Shown: in pieces, positions 5,910 through 7,585 of the stretch
How positions within the stretch are numbered: position 1 is the stretch's first letter
Layout of the letters: every line of letters starts with the position of its first letter
Assembly (NCBI GenBank): GCA_002473385.1
Contig: DKTR01000063.1
Span: 49,504-57,088, forward strand
Origin: Lachnospiraceae bacterium UBA7225
GTDB lineage: Bacteria; Bacillota; Clostridia; Lachnospirales; Lachnospiraceae
DNA length: 7,585 nucleotides
Reading direction: 5' to 3'
Notes under the pieces: generated by a model
What the model was told of the DNA's origin: nothing
What the model saw: the letters and a program-made list of their open reading frames with translations, nothing else
The model's database searches: none
Program-made: the position numbers and the translations under genes

Positions 5910-7585
5910 ATGGGATTCAAATCAGATATTGAAATTGCACAGGAGACAGTGATGCAGCCAATTACTGAGATCGCGGCAAAAGCAGGGATCGATGAGAAAT
6001 ATCTGGAGCAGTACGGCAAATATAAAGCAAAAATCGACTACAACCTTCTGAAAGAGACAGATGCCGAGAACGGCAAGCTGATCCTGGTAACAGCGATCAA
6101 CCCGACACCGGCAGGAGAAGGAAAGACCACCACATCCGTAGGTCTGGCAGACGGCCTGTCCAAGATCGGCAAAAAAGTTGTGGTAGCACTGCGTGAGCCG
6201 TCCCTCGGACCGGTATTCGGCGTAAAGGGCGGTGCTGCAGGCGGCGGATATGCGCAGGTAGTGCCGATGGAGGACATCAACCTCCACTTCACAGGCGACT
6301 TCCATGCGATCGGCGCAGCAAACAACCTGCTGGCAGCAATGATCGACAACCATATCTTCCAGGGCAACGCGCTGAACATCGATCCGCGCAAGATCACCTG
6401 GAGACGCTGCGTGGACATGAACGACAGACAGCTTCGCAACGTGGTTGACGGTCTTGGCGGAAAGACCAACGGCATGCCGAGGGAGGACGGTTACGATATC
6501 ACGGTGGCATCCGAGATCATGGCGGTACTGTGCCTGGCAAGCGACATCACAGACCTCAAGAAGAGACTTTCAAGGATCATCGTAGGCTATACATATGGAA
6601 AAGCTTCCGAGCAGAAGCCGGTAACGGCAGGCGACCTGCACGCAGAGGGTGCAATGACCGCGCTGCTGAAGGATGCGCTGAAGCCGAACCTGGTACAGAC
6701 ACTGGAACACACCCCGGCGATCGTACACGGCGGCCCGTTCGCAAACATCGCACACGGCTGCAACTCCGTGACGGCAACAAAGCTGGCACTGAAGCTGGCT
6801 GATTACACGGTAACAGAGGCAGGCTTCGGCGCAGACCTCGGTGCAGAGAAGTTCCTGGACATCAAGTGCCGTATGGCAGGACTGAAGCCGAACGCGGTTG
6901 TCATCGTGGCAACAGTGCGTGCGCTGAAATACAACGGCGGCGTTGCAAAGGCAGACCTTAACAGTGAAAACCTGGAAGCGCTGGAGAAAGGACTCCCGAA
7001 CCTTCTGAAGCATGTGAGCAACATCACAAACGTATACAAGCTTCCGTGCGTGGTTGCGATCAACGAGTTCCCGACCGACACGAAGGCAGAGCTCGACCTG
7101 GTAGAAGCGAAATGCAAGGAGCTTGGCGTGAACGTGGTACTTTCCCAGGTATGGGCAAAAGGCGGCGAGGGCGGCATGGCGCTTGCAGAAGAAGTAGTGA
7201 GACTGTGCGAACAGCCGAACGACTTCACCTTTGCATATGAGCTGGAAGGAACGATCGAGGACAAGCTGAATGCGATCGTGCAGAAGATCTACGGCGGCAA
7301 GAGGGTTGTGCTGACAGCGAACGCACAGAAGCAGGCAAAAGAGCTGGCTGCACTCGGCTACGAGCACTGCCCGATCTGCATGGCAAAGACACAGTACAGC
7401 CTGACAGACGACCAGACGAAGCTGGGCGCACCGACAGACTTTGAGGTAACGGTACGCAACCTGAAGATCTCCGCAGGCGCAGGATTCATCGTGGCACTGA
7501 CCGGCGAGATCATGACAATGCCGGGACTGCCGAAGGTACCGGCTGCAGAGCGCATCGACGTGGACGAGAACGGAAAGATTTCCGG
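5910..7585 (+). CDS. fhs: Formate-tetrahydrofolate ligase (partial, 3' end cut)
   Basis: The enzyme joins formate to tetrahydrofolate using ATP, giving 10-formyl-H4folate, the first folate step of the methyl branch. The frame is open from 5910 to the window edge: 558 full codons plus two bases. The family is about 556-560 residues and typically ends in a KISGLF-like tail. The last residues seen are GKIS, so only about three codons and the stop should be missing. Landmarks are the P-loop TPAGEGKTTT (66-75), the family signature GVKGGAAGGGY (104-114), the second signature VATVRALKYNGG (333-344), and a late EHCPICMAKTQYS segment. No frameshift was found when reading the whole frame. The gene is visibly richer in G+C than the acs genes before it, with strong use of C- and G-ending codons, which fits very high expression. 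Confidence 0.98.
   Translation, partial: MGFKSDIEIAQETVMQPITEIAAKAGIDEKYLEQYGKYKAKIDYNLLKETDAENGKLILVTAINPTPAGEGKTTTSVGLADGLSKIGKKVVVALREPSLGPVFGVKGGAAGGGYAQVVPMEDINLHFTGDFHAIGAANNLLAAMIDNHIFQGNALNIDPRKITWRRCVDMNDRQLRNVVDGLGGKTNGMPREDGYDITVASEIMAVLCLASDITDLKKRLSRIIVGYTYGKASEQKPVTAGDLHAEGAMTALLKDALKPNLVQTLEHTPAIVHGGPFANIAHGCNSVTATKLALKLADYTVTEAGFGADLGAEKFLDIKCRMAGLKPNAVVIVATVRALKYNGGVAKADLNSENLEALEKGLPNLLKHVSNITNVYKLPCVVAINEFPTDTKAELDLVEAKCKELGVNVVLSQVWAKGGEGGMALAEEVVRLCEQPNDFTFAYELEGTIEDKLNAIVQKIYGGKRVVLTANAQKQAKELAALGYEHCPICMAKTQYSLTDDQTKLGAPTDFEVTVRNLKISAGAGFIVALTGEIMTMPGLPKVPAAERIDVDENGKIS

Noticed and set aside
6570..7367. Long open frame (265 codons) on the - strand inside fhs
   Set aside because: It is fully antisense to a clearly conserved enzyme, with a cysteine- and leucine-rich product resembling no known family. 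Strong codon bias in fhs suppresses stops on the opposite strand.

Overview
This window is the methyl-transfer part of a Wood-Ljungdahl (reductive acetyl-CoA) gene cluster from an anaerobic acetogenic Firmicute. All six genes are on the + strand and tightly packed. The order is acsD (corrinoid/iron-sulfur protein small subunit), acsC (large subunit), acsE (methyl-H4folate:CFeSP methyltransferase), acsV (RACo-type ATP-dependent corrinoid activator with a 2Fe-2S domain), a DUF3786-type protein of unknown function, and fhs (formate-tetrahydrofolate ligase, cut by the window edge about three codons before its expected stop). The AAGGAGG-type ribosome binding sites, the near 45-60% GC and the style of the proteins suggest a gut Lachnospiraceae acetogen of the Blautia/Marvinbryantia kind. 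That placement is an inference from memory, not the result of a search.

Layout. Positions 1-133 are a non-coding leader with a GC-rich hairpin (43-81) and the acsD ribosome binding site; I see no convincing promoter there, so the transcript may start further upstream. acsD, acsC and acsE follow with gaps of about 30 bases, each with a strong Shine-Dalgarno sequence. The acsE stop overlaps the acsV start (TAATG), the acsV Shine-Dalgarno is weak, and a strong hairpin lies inside the first 20 codons of acsV. After a 53-base gap comes the DUF3786-type gene. Its stop codon lies inside the ribosome binding site of fhs.

How the genes work together. Fhs activates formate onto tetrahydrofolate. After reduction by enzymes not in this window, AcsE moves the methyl group from methyl-H4folate to the cob(I)amide of the AcsC/AcsD heterodimer, which delivers it to acetyl-CoA synthase (also not in this window). 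When the cobalt is accidentally oxidised to Co(II), AcsV uses ATP hydrolysis to drive its re-reduction. The DUF3786-type protein lies between the activator and the folate enzyme and is the only gene without an assigned role. It is the best candidate here for an undescribed part of the corrinoid/C1 machinery.

No RNA genes, mobile elements, CRISPR arrays or pseudogenes were seen. The pathway is well known. The novelty lies in the uncharacterised gene, the RNA structures near gene starts, and a marked shift in base composition at fhs.
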